Below are positions 43,134 to 54,950 of a stretch of DNA of 64,000 nt, piece by piece (positions within the stretch are counted from its first letter, which is position 1; every line of letters starts with the position of its first letter). The notes beneath the pieces are model-generated. The model had not been told where the DNA came from. It ran no database searches and saw only the letters and a list, made by a program, of their open reading frames with translations. The DNA comes from Polytrichum commune (Eukaryota; Streptophyta; Polytrichopsida; Polytrichales; Polytrichaceae): NCBI GenBank assembly GCA_950295325.1, contig OX485804.1, forward strand, positions 10,292,001 through 10,356,000. Reading direction: 5' to 3'. Both the position numbers and the translations under genes were made by a program.

Positions 43134-45409
43134 TCATGAAAACATGCTCACTCGTTGTGGTCGTTCTCCACCTTGTTCTCTTTCACCAGCTTTTCTTCCC
43201 TGACTACCCAGTACTGCAAGACCATGTGACAAATGCTCCCACTCCTCTTCCTGAACCTCCTCAATCTTGGTTTTCTTGAATGGTGGTGGCTCCCGTCCTT
43301 CTAAGATTGCTCGCCGTCGCTCTGCCTTTAAAGCTTCCTCTTCAGCTTTCTCAGCTTCAGCAACTTCAATCTGTTGAATTTTTTTAACGTCTGTTACTTT
43401 GTGCATGTTACCTTCAATCCTGGAGTGGGTTGTCTGCTAGAGGATAATCCAATGTAGACTCTGAAAGGACTGGGGGTGTGTTTATACAGAATACAAACTC
43501 CCAACAAGTGTTGAAATGTTATTTTCTTTGGTCTATGGATTTGAATCCATACTTAGCACAGCCTTATTTTTTTTAAGTGAAAAATAAGCCATATGTGACA
43601 ATGGTGATTATAATGTATGCTTTGATTGAAATAATGCATATCATATATATATATATATATGCATTAATTTCAGATAGGGTCACCTTTGACAATTTCAATT
43701 AAAAATGAAGTAATCTTGAAAGCCCTCCTTGTAGGCCATCTCAGACCTTTAAAGATTGATATTTGATTGCCTTCCTCCCAGCCTATCTCATTTCCTGTGT
43801 GTTCCATCTTTTCTCACACTTCAATCAATGTTGCTCCATTTCAAACAACATGGGCAACATAAAACTGCCATACCTCAACCATGTCCCGAGCAGTGTCTCG
43901 ATAATAGCCTTGCTGCATAAGCTCTAGTTGGCGCCATGCAAACTTTCTGGCAGGGGGTGGATCAAAACTGTTCAATCTGAACAAGGAGTGCAGGCAATGT
44001 TTATAATCAGTAACCGAGGCCCAAGTATCAACAATCAATCCTTCAACAAACAGATACTGCCAACTTATTCTCAAGCCCTACCTAGGAATTACCAAAATTT
44101 CATTGAAATACATTCCAGCGTCTCTTTGTCAACTGACTACAGAAAGCCCCCTTCATTATACGTGCAATTGTCTATATTTTGAAATATATGGCCCAAAACA
44201 TCTACAAAAAGGGCCAATGTAGCCAACCCTCTCTTGCATCCATGAGATGACAAGTAGGATGAAACAAGATGTAACTAATGACCCAGATAAAAGCTACACA
44301 CAACTTCTGTTTGGCAGAGATAACATGTTTTCAAGGTTATTTCTATTATGCATTAACGCATATCTTGAAGAACTCAAATTCAGCAAAATGCAAACACTTA
44401 CTCAAAAGGGATGAATTTAGCTTCGGGGTGGCGTGCGTAGTAAGACTCCACCAAGCGATCCTCTGGAAACTTAATTTTAGGTGCCTTCTTGCATCGTGTT
44501 TTCTTCTGTTCGGGTGGTATTCTGTACCATCAAAGTGTAATCACTGCTTAGAGAGGCATTCCACCCCAGAAATTTCTAGACTACACATGTATTTGGATTG
44601 CAAAGCGGAGGGACTACCGTATATGAGAAAAAGCTTTGCAAGAAATTGACATTGACATACCAAGTAATCTCTTTGGCGAGAAAAATATTGACACTCTGGT
44701 GGAGTAACGAAGCCAGCAGAATTAAAATAGTCACCCGAGAACCCTAAACTCGAGGTTGCTCTTGTGACTTGTTTATTTCGCAGTCACTCTATTGTAGGAT
44801 ACAAGATAGAGGACATAATATGTTGATAAGAGGTGAGCCCCAAAGACCTAATGAAGCTCTTTCTGGATTAATATATTAGTAATTCAAGGTCAAAAAGGAG
44901 GTTTCAGCCCCGAACTTCAATGCAAGGATGCATCAAAAGAAAAATCCATCCTGTCATTAGAATCCACACACCTCCCATTGAACATGCCATCCTACCCAAG
45001 ATCGTGAATTGTTGATTTCGCAGTCATTATTTTGCAGAATAGACAATGGAACACAGAAACTCTTGGTAGAAGGTGAGTCTCAGAGACCTAACAAGGATAG
45101 CATCGGATTGATATACTTGCAATATAGCCTCAACCTTGAATGCAAGGACGCATCCAACCAAAAATACATCCTGAAATCAGATAATATAAACCTCCCATTC
45201 ACCATGCCATCCTACAAAACCCCATCCAAACCCCGCCGAACCTTAAACCCCCAAACCCTATCAATTTGTCAAGCACAACAGGGCGTGTCTCTACGAGACC
45301 GATCGATGGAATACCTCATCACAGCTTCCAGCCATCGAGGTCTGGCGATGATCCCGCCCTTCATCAGCTTCCTGGTCTTGGAGAGCAAGTCTCCCTTCAT
45401 GAACGACAT
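43134..45409 (-). CDS. mS23: Mitochondrial small-subunit ribosomal protein mS23 (four exons)
   Basis: Model: exons 45409-45315, 44521-44402, 43976-43874 and 43433-43134, all with GT-AG ends and in frame, giving 205 residues. The N-terminus MSFMKGDLLSKTRKLMKGG followed by RPRWLEAV is nearly that of plant mS23 (Arabidopsis At1g26750). Exon 2 gives KIKFPEDRLVESYYARHPEA, and exon 3 the family core FDPPPARKFAWRQLELMQQG. Exon 4 is a charged helix rich in Glu, Ala and Lys, then EGREPPPFKKTKIEEVQEEE. As part of the mitoribosome small subunit it should act in mitochondria; no typical presequence is seen, as in relatives. The exon 3-4 join is the least certain: the acceptor TCTAGCAG|ACAACC keeps frame, but a missed small exon is possible. 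Intron 1 holds a tandem duplication. Confidence 0.85.
43628..43672. repeat. AT dinucleotide run at the centre of a palindrome
   Basis: About nine AT units (43643-43660) are flanked by gaaataatgcata and its near-complement tgcattaatttc. It lies in the last intron of the mS23 model and could extrude as a cruciform. Confidence 0.75.
44771..45225. repeat. Diverged tandem duplication in mS23 intron 1
   Basis: Two units of about 220-230 bp in direct order, starting near 44771 and 45013. Shared landmarks: tttcgcagtca, gaggtgagcccc/gaaggtgagtctc, agacctaa, aatgcaagga(t/c)gcatc, and cctcccattgaacatgccat/cctcccattcaccatgccat. Confidence 0.75.
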
Positions 45410-45428
45410 CGTAAAACCCTTACCCCTA

Positions 45429-45444
45429 AAACCCTAAACCCTAA
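45429..45444 (-). promoter_or_regulatory. Double telo-box just upstream of mS23
   Basis: Two overlapping AAACCCTAA motifs (45429-45437 and 45436-45444), 20-35 bases before the start codon. Telo-boxes are known near the transcription start of many plant ribosomal-protein and translation genes, so this fits co-regulation with other ribosomal-protein genes. The position suggests the leader or proximal promoter. Confidence 0.6.
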
Positions 45445-47876
45445 TCGTCTTCACACCGTCTCACCTCCCACCGCCTTGCGAAATGCTCTTAGTTACCGCA
45501 TTCTAAACCATAAACCACAGAATTCGGCACTTTTTTTTGCACCCTGTTTGAATCACGAAGAGCTTCCTTTCCTTTCTGCTCGATGTCCCTCGGCCTCTGC
45601 AACGAATTGGCTGGCTATGGCTCATAAGAGAGCTCGCAAAGACCAAAGCCATGAGCAAGGATGTTTTCCTAGATTTTGGATAGTGTTTTGTAGATTCTAG
45701 GTTATGCATGGATATTGCAAGTGAGAATTCGTAGATTCTTGGGGAGGTGTGAGGATTTAAGCCTTAGGTTGGGTTACATTAGGGTTTGGGTCCGAAAAAC
45801 TTCGAGTCCAAAGCATCCCTTGAAATGACCCTTACGTTTGGACTCAAAATTGGTCCCAAGCTTGAAGATTGCTTTCTCAAATTAGGAGTAGTATTTCAAT
45901 GAGTGAAGGCCTCAAAGATTTGGTGGGATAATGATGCAACATTAGCATCACCTCATTTTTTTCATACCTTGAACCCTGACCCTATTGTAAAGTCCTTGGG
46001 TCCAAAATTATGTTTTCAAACAATAAGATCGCTTGATTTTGGAAAGAAATAAAATGGTTTGAGACCCTAGTGTAAACCCACCCTAATAGGCCCTAAGGGG
46101 CAAAGCATTTTCTAAGATGTTATTCGTAAAATAATGTTGTCGAGGGTTTCTAGAGAATAATTGTCAAAAGAGAGAAGTTTTGATATGGTTTCATAAAAGG
46201 ACTGCAACCAAATTGTTAGGACTACATAAAATATAAGTGGTCTGATCATGATCAATTTATAAGGAGGAATGTAGAAAATTCATTGTGATCAAAAAGTCGT
46301 TGTTTTGATGAGATAAATTGATGTGATTGGTTGCTATTATAGACACTGTAGATTGTTGGAGAGTTGCAAGCATAATATGATCTTGAATTGATCACATTGT
46401 CAAAATATCTCTTGATATTTGATGACCTGAAATGTCTCCAGAGGTGGTAGATCATTTCAACAATTACAATTGGAGGAGCCTTGGAAGACACAAGGAGATT
46501 GTTATGAATACTCATGGAACATTCCAATTCTAAAGGTATGCCTCTAGGAGGAAGATAGGTAGGCCTAACACGATCCTAGGACACCGTGACATTTCAAAAT
46601 CTTAGGACCTTCAATTTATTATATCTTCTCAAGTGGAATGAAATGACCCCAAATAATAAGACACCAATGGGGGTGATAGGGCATATTAGCATACAACCGT
46701 ACCTCTCATTCATCCAACATAAAAACTTGAACCCCCCCCCCCTGAAAGCCCCTATAGGTTTGTGTGTTGAAGATTGGTGGAGGGTCTAAGCTACTATAGT
46801 TGCACATGGCATACTATTTATTGTGTGTAACTCATGGTAAAAAGAGTTTGTATAGTCTCTAAATACAAACATTACGGTAGTATTCAACTCCAAATGGTAA
46901 ACCACGATATGTGAAATTTCGGAGCTTTTGATTTGAGGGCCCATCGTTTGAAATTTACTTGAGTAACCTTTGTATCATTTATTTGTTGGCTAATGATGAA
47001 TACAACCTTACTTATGTACGAAGTTTCCTAAATAGAACTAAGTGGTGGACCACATTACATTGGTTGTGGAGATACTAGGTTGGTAGATGTAACCCTTCAA
47101 AATTGTGCATCTTATGTGTAATTCCTACCACTACCAACATATGAAACCTAAATAATGACTTTGCGTTGGTAGGAGAACAATACGAATCTACCATTATGAT
47201 AGATTTGCAAATTTTCCAGTGACATAGGACAAGTTTCCATCGACACATGATAATTGCCCACGATTCATATGATTGTAATGCATCCTATTTGAACAAAATG
47301 TAAAACAATGAATATCTTAGAAAGCTCTTTTTATAAGATGCATAAGGTCAGTGTAAGCTTGTATAGACATTCTTCACTCTTTACGCCATTGTGTTTGGGT
47401 TTCTAGGAGAAAGAACAATCATACAACATAAATGTAAGTGACTCCGCATGAAGTCCTCAACCATAAGTCTAATATTAGTCATAGTTATTGTTTGTGGTAA
47501 AAATAATTGGACCAAACTTTGGGGCACGGGGAGGTCACTCAGTATGATTTTTGTGTACCACGTGCGGCGGAGGGGTATTTGTTTAGGGGCTATTTACCTC
47601 CAAGGCACGAATTAAAAGCTCCCTATAATTACATAATATTCTAAAATGGCCTATTTTTTTGTACCCTACCATTACTTATAATGCCCATGTCATTGAAATT
47701 TTTTGTAGTCTATATTCCTTTTAATTAAAAAAACTGAATTTAAGAATGTATGTAATGCAAAAGTGATGGGAAAAACATGGCAAAAAAAAAAATTACGTAC
47801 CATTGCAAAAACCAAGTACAAAAACTTAAAGTGAAAATACAAAAAGAAGACTTAGGATGGAATACAACATGATTGA
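45445..47876. other. Intergenic, upstream of mS23
   Basis: About 45445-45720 is likely the mS23 promoter, as it is GC-richer. About 46672-46790 is a half copy of MITE family I (gtacctctcattcatccaac) ending in an 11-base poly-C tract. No gene recognised. Confidence 0.35.
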
Positions 47877-47880
47877 GTGT

Positions 47881-48013
47881 GTGTTTACAAACACAACAAT
47901 ATTGTGTGTGTGTTTACAAACACAACAATATTGTGTGTGTGTTTACAAACACAACAATATTGTGTGTGTGTTTACAAACACAACAATATTGTGTGTGTGT
48001 TTACAAACACAAC
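47881..48013. repeat. 29-bp minisatellite, about 4.5 units
   Basis: Units start at 47883, 47912, 47941, 47970 and 47999 (last one partial) and are essentially identical: gtttacaaacacaacaatat then tgtgtgtgt. Each unit contains the perfect palindrome ACAATATTGT and the near-palindrome TGTGTTTACAAACACA. Because 29 is not a multiple of three, the open frames that cross it cycle through three peptide repeats and are not a gene. Confidence 0.93.
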
Positions 48014-48109
48014 ACCCGCTCCATAAAAATCCTTTATTCAAAATCACTTTACATGCTAGTGAAGACCAAAACCATATAGTGTGAAACACTTTAAGCTTGG
48101 TCATGAATC

Positions 48110-48430
48110 TTATATAGTTCGTTTTGTCACAAACTTGGACAGTTGCTCTGAATCATTCCTATCAAGAGTGTACACCTCATTTGTAGAATTGTAGCTCATG
48201 GCTACCGTAGATATAATGCAATCTACATCAATCCATTTGCTATCCGTATGATCATACTTAAATTTGTTACGACCTAGATATTTTCTATAATATTGCAACA
48301 TTACTTCGATGTGGGGATTATTAGGATTTCTCCTCCCTGATTCCTCCGTTCGAGCAAGGAGGTCAACCGCTTGCCTAAGTACTCCAAATTGTTTCCCATT
48401 GCGCCGCCGCATAGCCTGCACCCTACCCAC
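48110..48430 (-). CDS. Unrecognised 106-residue open frame (possible exon fragment)
   Basis: A basic, hydrophilic frame with mixed composition (GKQFGVLRQAVDLLARTEES, MLQYYRKYLGRNKFKYDHTD) that reads more like a real exon than the surrounding frames. The frame stays open upstream of its first ATG for about 20 codons. I do not recognise a domain. It sits between a minisatellite and a 43-bp direct repeat, with no visible promoter, so it may be a fragment of an old gene or chance. Confidence 0.25.
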   Translation of the reverse strand: MGRVQAMRRRNGKQFGVLRQAVDLLARTEESGRRNPNNPHIEVMLQYYRKYLGRNKFKYDHTDSKWIDVDCIISTVAMSYNSTNEVYTLDRNDSEQLSKFVTKRTI

Positions 48431-48441
48431 CCACCATGAAC

Positions 48442-48580
48442 TGACAACCCTAATTCGATAAATGTGGAGTAGAACTTCAACTTAAAGCCATTGCATTAAA
48501 GATGTGTTTGATTGTCATGACTCACATCTAAGTATAGTGACAACCCTAATTCGATAAATGTGGAGTAGAACTTCAACTTG
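48442..48580. repeat. 43-bp direct repeat, spaced 97 bp
   Basis: The string gacaaccctaattcgataaa continuing to gtagaacttcaactt occurs at about 48442-48484 and again at 48538-48580 with no mismatch that I can see. Confidence 0.85.
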
Positions 48581-49101
48581 ATCACTACAAGTGGAGAAAG
48601 AAACTGAACTCATACATACATGACTGGATCTTGGAAAGTTACATCATAAAACACAGGCCATCTACAATGGATGATTTGTTGTTTTAGTTTTCTTAAGGTG
48701 AAGATATTATTGCACTAGGGTAGGACTAAAATCCTCGCCCGGAACAAAGTGAAGTGGATAAGGAATAAGAATGAGTCTTGGCATTTGGGATTTAGGATTC
48801 ATACTTGGAACTTAGGGACGGTTCACGCTACACTTCCAACGTCCAAAATCCGACAATATCTAAACAAGAACAAAACAAAAGGGAAAGGATTAAAAAGACA
48901 AGGAAGTGGATAAGGGATAAGCTTAGGGGCTAAAATTGGGATAGAGTCTTTGGGACTTCATCTTTCGCACACGGAACCCCTCACAAATTGATTACAATTA
49001 CATAGAGCACTTCAAGGTTCCATTCTGAAGAAATTTTCTCATGATTCTTGGAATATGCTTGGACACAGAATGGTGGATAGAAAATTCGTCACCAAGTGTA
49101 A
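48581..49101. other. Non-coding stretch
   Basis: A short internal repeat (gtggataaggaataag / gtggataagggataag, about 48753 and 48905) is visible; no gene. Confidence 0.35.
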
Positions 49102-49109
49102 CTCTAGAG

Positions 49110-49803
49110 CAGGGCTAATTTTTCACAAAGTTTTTGCCCGTCCACGTCCAAAAAGCTTGAATTGAAAGGCAAAAAAAATTGCAACCCGTCCCAAAACCGG
49201 TAATTTCTAAACCAACCCGTCCATGGAAAGGTTAAAGAAAAAACAACCCATCCCAAAACCGGTTTGAAAATGAAAATACCCGTCCCGCAAGAGGTATAAA
49301 TAAGTTTCTTACAATGTTGGTAAAAAATTAGGGGAAAAAAAAAAAAAAAAACCGAAAGATGTCGACATGTGACTGGTTGCACTTGGAAACAATAGGATCT
49401 TGACAAATTATGCCTTCAATGTTCGTCAGTTATATGTCTTTTGCTGTCGATTCTCATCTTTCCAGTCCACCCCATTCTAAATTTTGTGGTTGATGAATTA
49501 ATGTATGCAGGTGAATCAAGCACTTCAAGATTGATATTTTGATTGGGTATTAGTGGTTTGATTGCATTATGCTTATATTCACATATCATATATGACATAA
49601 TGTAACTGATATTTGTATCATTTTTTTTTTTGGAAAAAAATTTCAAAAAAATGTTATTTTTAGAACCTGTCCAAAGTGAATTTGACACGTCCAAAAACCC
49701 GGTTCATTTTCTAAGAACCCGTCCACTGCAAATGTTTTTTTTTTTTTTTTTTTTATGAACATGTCCCTGGACATGTTAGGGACCTTGTGAAAAATCACCA
49801 CTG
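49110..49803. mobile_element. hAT-like non-autonomous element with 8-bp target duplication
   Basis: 694 bp. The left end CAGGGCTAATTTTTCACAAA pairs with the right end TTGTGAAAAATCACCACTG. The flanks are CTCTAGAG (49102-49109) and CTTTAGAG (49804-49811), an 8-bp duplication with one mismatch. CAGNG ends and 8-bp duplications are hAT hallmarks. Many acccgtcc/ggacgggt-type words (acccgtccc at about 49172 and 49278, and near 49667-49725) lie near both ends and could be transposase-binding sites. No protein is encoded. Confidence 0.8.
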
Positions 49804-49811
49804 CTTTAGAG

Positions 49812-51273
49812 GTCCCTAATTTTATCAGTGACCTAATTTTGACACATGTTTTGGGTCCAAAAGTGGACAGCTATGTACTTCAAAATGAAACATTACTAAG
49901 ATAGGCATGCCTTAGATGGAAACTTTTCTCATTGCACCAATGAACGGGGAGAACCGATCGCTAGTTGCAGATGAACCGGTTGATTTTGAGAAATAACCGG
50001 TTGAAGTTCAAGACTCCAACATAATTACCGATCATTTTAGAGGAATCTATGGATTATACATCAAACCAATAGAGAAAAAAATTCAAAGATCACAACAATG
50101 TAATTGGTTGGACTTGGAAACACTAGAATTTTGACTGATTATGCCCAGAAGCCTCCCTGGACACTACATTGCACCCATTGCTCATAAGCCTCATAGGATA
50201 TGAAACATACAATTAGTATGAGGTGATTAACAAATCCAAATCATGCCCATAGGCCATTTGAGCAAGTAGTCCAATCTCTTTTCAACACGTGCGTTTTTAA
50301 TTTGCACACCTAAGCACACACCACTCAAATATAGGTGTCCAGGTTATTGTTGTGTTGGATTTAGGCACCTCTACCTTAATGATATTATTCTGCAGATCAT
50401 CGGTTGAGAGGAGGCTCACATTAACCTCCTTGGAGCACATAACCACTCTTTACTTTCATCAGTCTGAATATGATAAACTTTCATGAACTGATTGCCATGA
50501 CCTGATTCAAAGGTCTGTGCAAGCAGTGCTCTTGATGCTGGTAAGGAAGTCAAAGAAGAAGCCAATGTCGCTGGATTCCATAGTTTAAATAAGTAAATCA
50601 AATTCCACCATAACATTACCTTCATCTCCAATGCGTTGGATCGTGATAAATTTAGTGTCCATCCAGCAAGTCAAGTAAAATTAAACATCATCATTTTACT
50701 TGGAGCATACACCAAGAAAACATCAAACAAGTTACGAGCAATGCAAATCACACAATAGTAGGGATAACATGCAAAGTGATCATACAGTTCATTCCTCACT
50801 TGAAAAGCTGTCTCAATACAGTAAGTCCACTGCACTAAGAACATCCAAATGGATCCTAATGGCACCATACTATTCCCTTGAATATAAGGAGATGCACAAA
50901 GTTTGTTCAAAGTTGAGGAAGGAAATGTCAACAAATTGCATATCACCTGACTAAGTGTACAAATTTCAACAGTGGCCTTTCCAACAGGCAAGAGTAAGTC
51001 GCAGGAGGGTACTTTTCCCCCTCCTACAAGGTTCAAAACACCAAGAATGCTTCCTATTCACAGATCACCAGGTATCTAATTCACCGCCCAAGTAAGCTTA
51101 GCCTGAGACGTCAAGTCATATCTGTCTCTCAAAGGCTCATCAGATGCTATTGTTCTGGATATCCCCAGAAGCAATGAAAGCCTCCCTAGTTAGTGTTCAG
51201 CAATTTGTTGGGCAGTTTTTATTGTTTGAACCTGGAAATGTACAATACCTAGAGACCTATGCAAAACAGGTAC
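49812..51273. other. Intergenic, downstream of the LRB/POB1-like gene
   Basis: About 50200-50345 is an inverted family G copy (acaccactcaaatataggtg). From about 50700 the composition changes, and some of 50700-51273 may be 3' UTR. No further coding exon was recognised. Confidence 0.35.
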
Positions 51274-54200
51274 TCAAGAAAATGGGGGCTGCTTCTTGAT
51301 GGTAAGCTCAGCTCGAAGATGAACAATATTATCCCGGAAGTATGGAGAATCTTCAGCAATGAAATCCTGCCATTGCATTCCAAAAAGGTTGCGGTAACCA
51401 ACAGCCTTGCCACCTGTGAAAATATAGCTCCCCTTCGATTTTGGCATAAACTCCCAGGTGGGCTTCATTCTTGCTGCAAACTCATAGTCGACAGCAAAGC
51501 TCACAGAGCCCTTCTCCTGAAATACAAGACACATCCCAATTGGCACATCAGAAGCAAAAAATTGTGATTACTTATGTTGCATGACTTATCATTTGTTGGG
51601 CAAGTACGTAGAAATGATACAGGAGCACAGTTTGACTCAAATTACAACAGATAATAAATATCACCCAGCAATCATGCTTAAGCTGGGACCATTAAATGAA
51701 TGAATGAATGATGCATACCTGCATGCCAAGGAAGAGCCCGAAGCATTTACATTGGCCCTGTTGATCCAAGTTACAGTGAGCTGACAGGAAGAATCCTTGG
51801 CCACCCAAGTGAAAGGCCTGAGAATAGACTCGCCCTTGAGGGAAAAGTGCCTTACATTCATCAATTTTCAGATCGAGATAAACAAGGCACTGATTTGACG
51901 TGTCAAAATCCACCACTTTTACTGGCCTGTACTTATAAGCTCGCTCACAATAACGTTTGTGGTAGGTCTCCTCCATGGCTAGCTGACGCTGCCGGTGTGA
52001 TGGCTCAGCTTTGAAGAAGAGAGCTTCAAGAACTAACTTAGATGCTAATTCGTGTTCTAAATCTGAACAGTTCAGGACTTTTCGAAGTTTCCTACTTGAC
52101 ATCATGGGAAAACGGATCAGCCTGACTAGCCGGGAGCCCAAAACTTCACGCCGATCTTCCAGTTTGTGGTAATGATGGCGTGCCCATCTCAATGCAAAAT
52201 CATAGACTGCATCCTCACTTGCAACCTGTAAATCATCACTTGAAAGTACTGCTTCTACTCCAGCAAGTGGTAGATTCATAACTTCCTCAATGAATCTGTC
52301 ATAAGTCGGCACAAGTCATGAGAATCTATCACATAAGCGAGTATAATGCCACATCATGAAAACATATTACCAGAGATGCAATGTCACAAAGAGTACCAGA
52401 AATTAGGACACTAGAAACCATCTAAAATGGAACTGTTTCATAGGTAACCACTACATGCTCCAACATAAGATAATTGAAAGTCGAGACATGTTGCATAAAC
52501 AAGCAACCCACCTTGTGATATCTTTGAAACGTGTTGCCAAATACGTCCGGGCTGTATCTGTCAAAGGCTGTACAGCCTCTGCAAGAAGGATACTGTGAGG
52601 AAGGTCAAGATACAGTAGTGCAGACTCTGCCGTCATAGGCATATTTCGAAGCAAGCGGCTGCAGTATCTCATACATGTTGCAACTTCATATTTATCAGCT
52701 GCCATGAGAACATCCAGCACAGTAGATGGACTACTGGCCTGAACTCTTCCACTGTACATAAATTGGAGCAAGTCCATCAGTGGTACCTCCTCTGCACAAA
52801 TGTTTTCAGTGTCAGAACTTCAGTGATGGAGCTTGGTTACTGCAAAATACCCTCATCATGCTTGCACAACCCACCAATGATTACATCAGCAAGATAACCA
52901 GCACACATTCATGTGTAAGCTACAGAGTAACCAATACTCTTTGGAAGAATGCTTGTTTTATCTTCATTACATTACAATCAGAGGGAACAGAAACCAGTTG
53001 CATATTCAGTGCAACCAGATAAGGGATAGTTACTGGTGGTAAAAGGAGATGCCAGTCCCTCATTTGGTAGTAAAACACATACTCGTGTCTTACCTGATGG
53101 AGTGATTCGAAGAGTGACATCTCGTTGCTCTGACTCCCGCATCCCATTTGAGAAGAGCTTTAACCCAACACAGGATTTCTTTAGTTAAAGACAAATCAAT
53201 TACATGCTCTTGTCATTCTTCTTGAAAATATATCAGTGTGCAAGATGACCGTAAAAGTAATGTCAAACATAGCATTAAAATGTTCTAGATGGAGTCCAAG
53301 CAACCTTGTCAGACATGAGTTAATGCCTAAATAGGGTTGAATATAGAAAGAATAAGGCATGGGCAGAACTATGTGAGTACAGGTTGGTAAGGAGTCCTTC
53401 ATATTCTTCTTGATGTTTGCTAAAGACACAACAAATACAGGCTCACGTTATCAAATCTTTGAGGCCAACATGGCTATCAAGCTGTGCACGTACCTTATAG
53501 AAATATGGACTTTTGGCAGCCAGTATGGCAGAGCTGATGTGCACAGTCTTGCTACTTAAGACCACAGCTGTATCCATACTCCATGAACCACCAGAAGCAG
53601 CACCACCATCATCACCTGCGTTAAATAGGCACACAAAATCCTTCAAGCTCATCAGAAAATCAGTATCATCTTAACACCTCAAGTCCTATTCACATTCACA
53701 TTGTCTGTAGTACAATCCTCCGAATAATGCAATTCACAGGCTATTCCCAACAAATTTGAACAAACGGTAATGAAGTGCAGAATGAGCAACTACGGCCACT
53801 CTTCATAACAGCATTCCTAAACAGGTATCAATTCCTCACACAAGTGCATGTAATAAAACGAACCTCCAGGCGTAGAGTACATGCTATTGCCTCCACATGG
53901 CTCCTCAATCATGGCTACAGCTTCTTCATCCCCACAGTCCTCATGTGCTACATCATCACTCACATACATAACCTGCTCTTCTTGACCCTCCCCTAGTTGA
54001 GCTTCTGAAAGACCGCCTAGCAGCTTTGAAACCCCTTCCACAACTGGCACATGCCACCATGCTGTCAGCAAGAGATCTACTCAAGCCCACAGAACACCAA
54101 TATAGCATGCGAACAACCCTAAATTCTGACTAAACTACACAAGGACAGAGACAAACTAATAATTATCAACCAGCCTGATAGCAGGTACACTTATTCATAG

Positions 54201-54950
54201 CTGAGGCACTTAAGACAATCCATTCTCATGTTACAGTCAACATCTCATTCTCCACTTTTTATCAGCACTGCACACAGTCATCTGTTGAGATAATGAGATA
54301 CTCTGCGTGATGTTGCAGATACCTTACACATTATTCACACTAGCATATCAGGAAAGCGCATGCTCCATGCCAGGTATGGAAGACAGTAGAGAGAGAGAGA
54401 GAGGAAAAATGTTATAGGATGAAACAAATATCGGTCATTATTATGGTGAGCTCTGGCTCTATATTAGTTTTCATTGCGAGACCGAATAAGACTGGACAGC
54501 AAAATGGACACGGATATCCAGATCAGCAACTCCTGAGGATTACATAGTGGAAGGGGCATATGAAAGAGAAAATCACTATGTTCCACCACCCACTCCCACA
54601 TCTAACGGATGTGTTTCAGAACCTACAGCTCCAAATGCAGTTAACGAGAGGAAACCCTTGTAAAGGAAGTCATCACAGCTTCAACTAAGTCATCCAGTTT
54701 CTGGCCACGGGGGAAAGGGAGGAAGGCAAAGTCCGAAGAAACAAACGAAACCCAACGAACCTGCTTCTGTGTTACGGTCAGCGCGTCGCCGTTTCTTTTG
54801 CCTTGCACTTGTACTATCCCCATCATTCTTCTCCGAAACTGCAACCACTTCAATCCGCAGCATCCTGTCCGAGAAGTTGCTGTCGTTGAATGCAAATGTG
54901 TATGTCGTAGGGGCTGACATGCCCCCGCTGCTGCAACCCTCGTGATCCAT
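51274..54950 (-). CDS. POB1: BTB/POZ-BACK protein, LRB/POB1 type (seven exons)
   Basis: Model: exons 54950-54761, 54043-53864, 53615-53494, 53157-53094, 52791-52512, 52295-51719 and 51516-51274; all junctions are GT-AG and keep frame, giving 551 residues (about 560 in Arabidopsis POB1/LRB2). Exon 1 has [17 protein letters not shown] and a basic KKRRR patch, a likely nuclear signal. The BTB domain spans about residues 140-265 ([56 protein letters not shown]). BACK follows ([20 protein letters not shown]), then the conserved C-terminal region ([47 protein letters not shown]) ending [14 protein letters not shown]. Arabidopsis relatives are CUL3 adaptors that help degrade phytochromes and PIF3; the same role is inferred here. 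Confidence 0.93.
54389..54405. repeat. GA dinucleotide run in intron 1 of the LRB/POB1-like gene
   Basis: Short (GA)n tract of about 16 bases; simple repeat. Confidence 0.7.

Noticed and set aside
47857-48084. Repetitive Cys/Val/Gln-rich peptides in two plus-strand frames
   Set aside because: They are translations of the 29-bp minisatellite, cycling through three frames.
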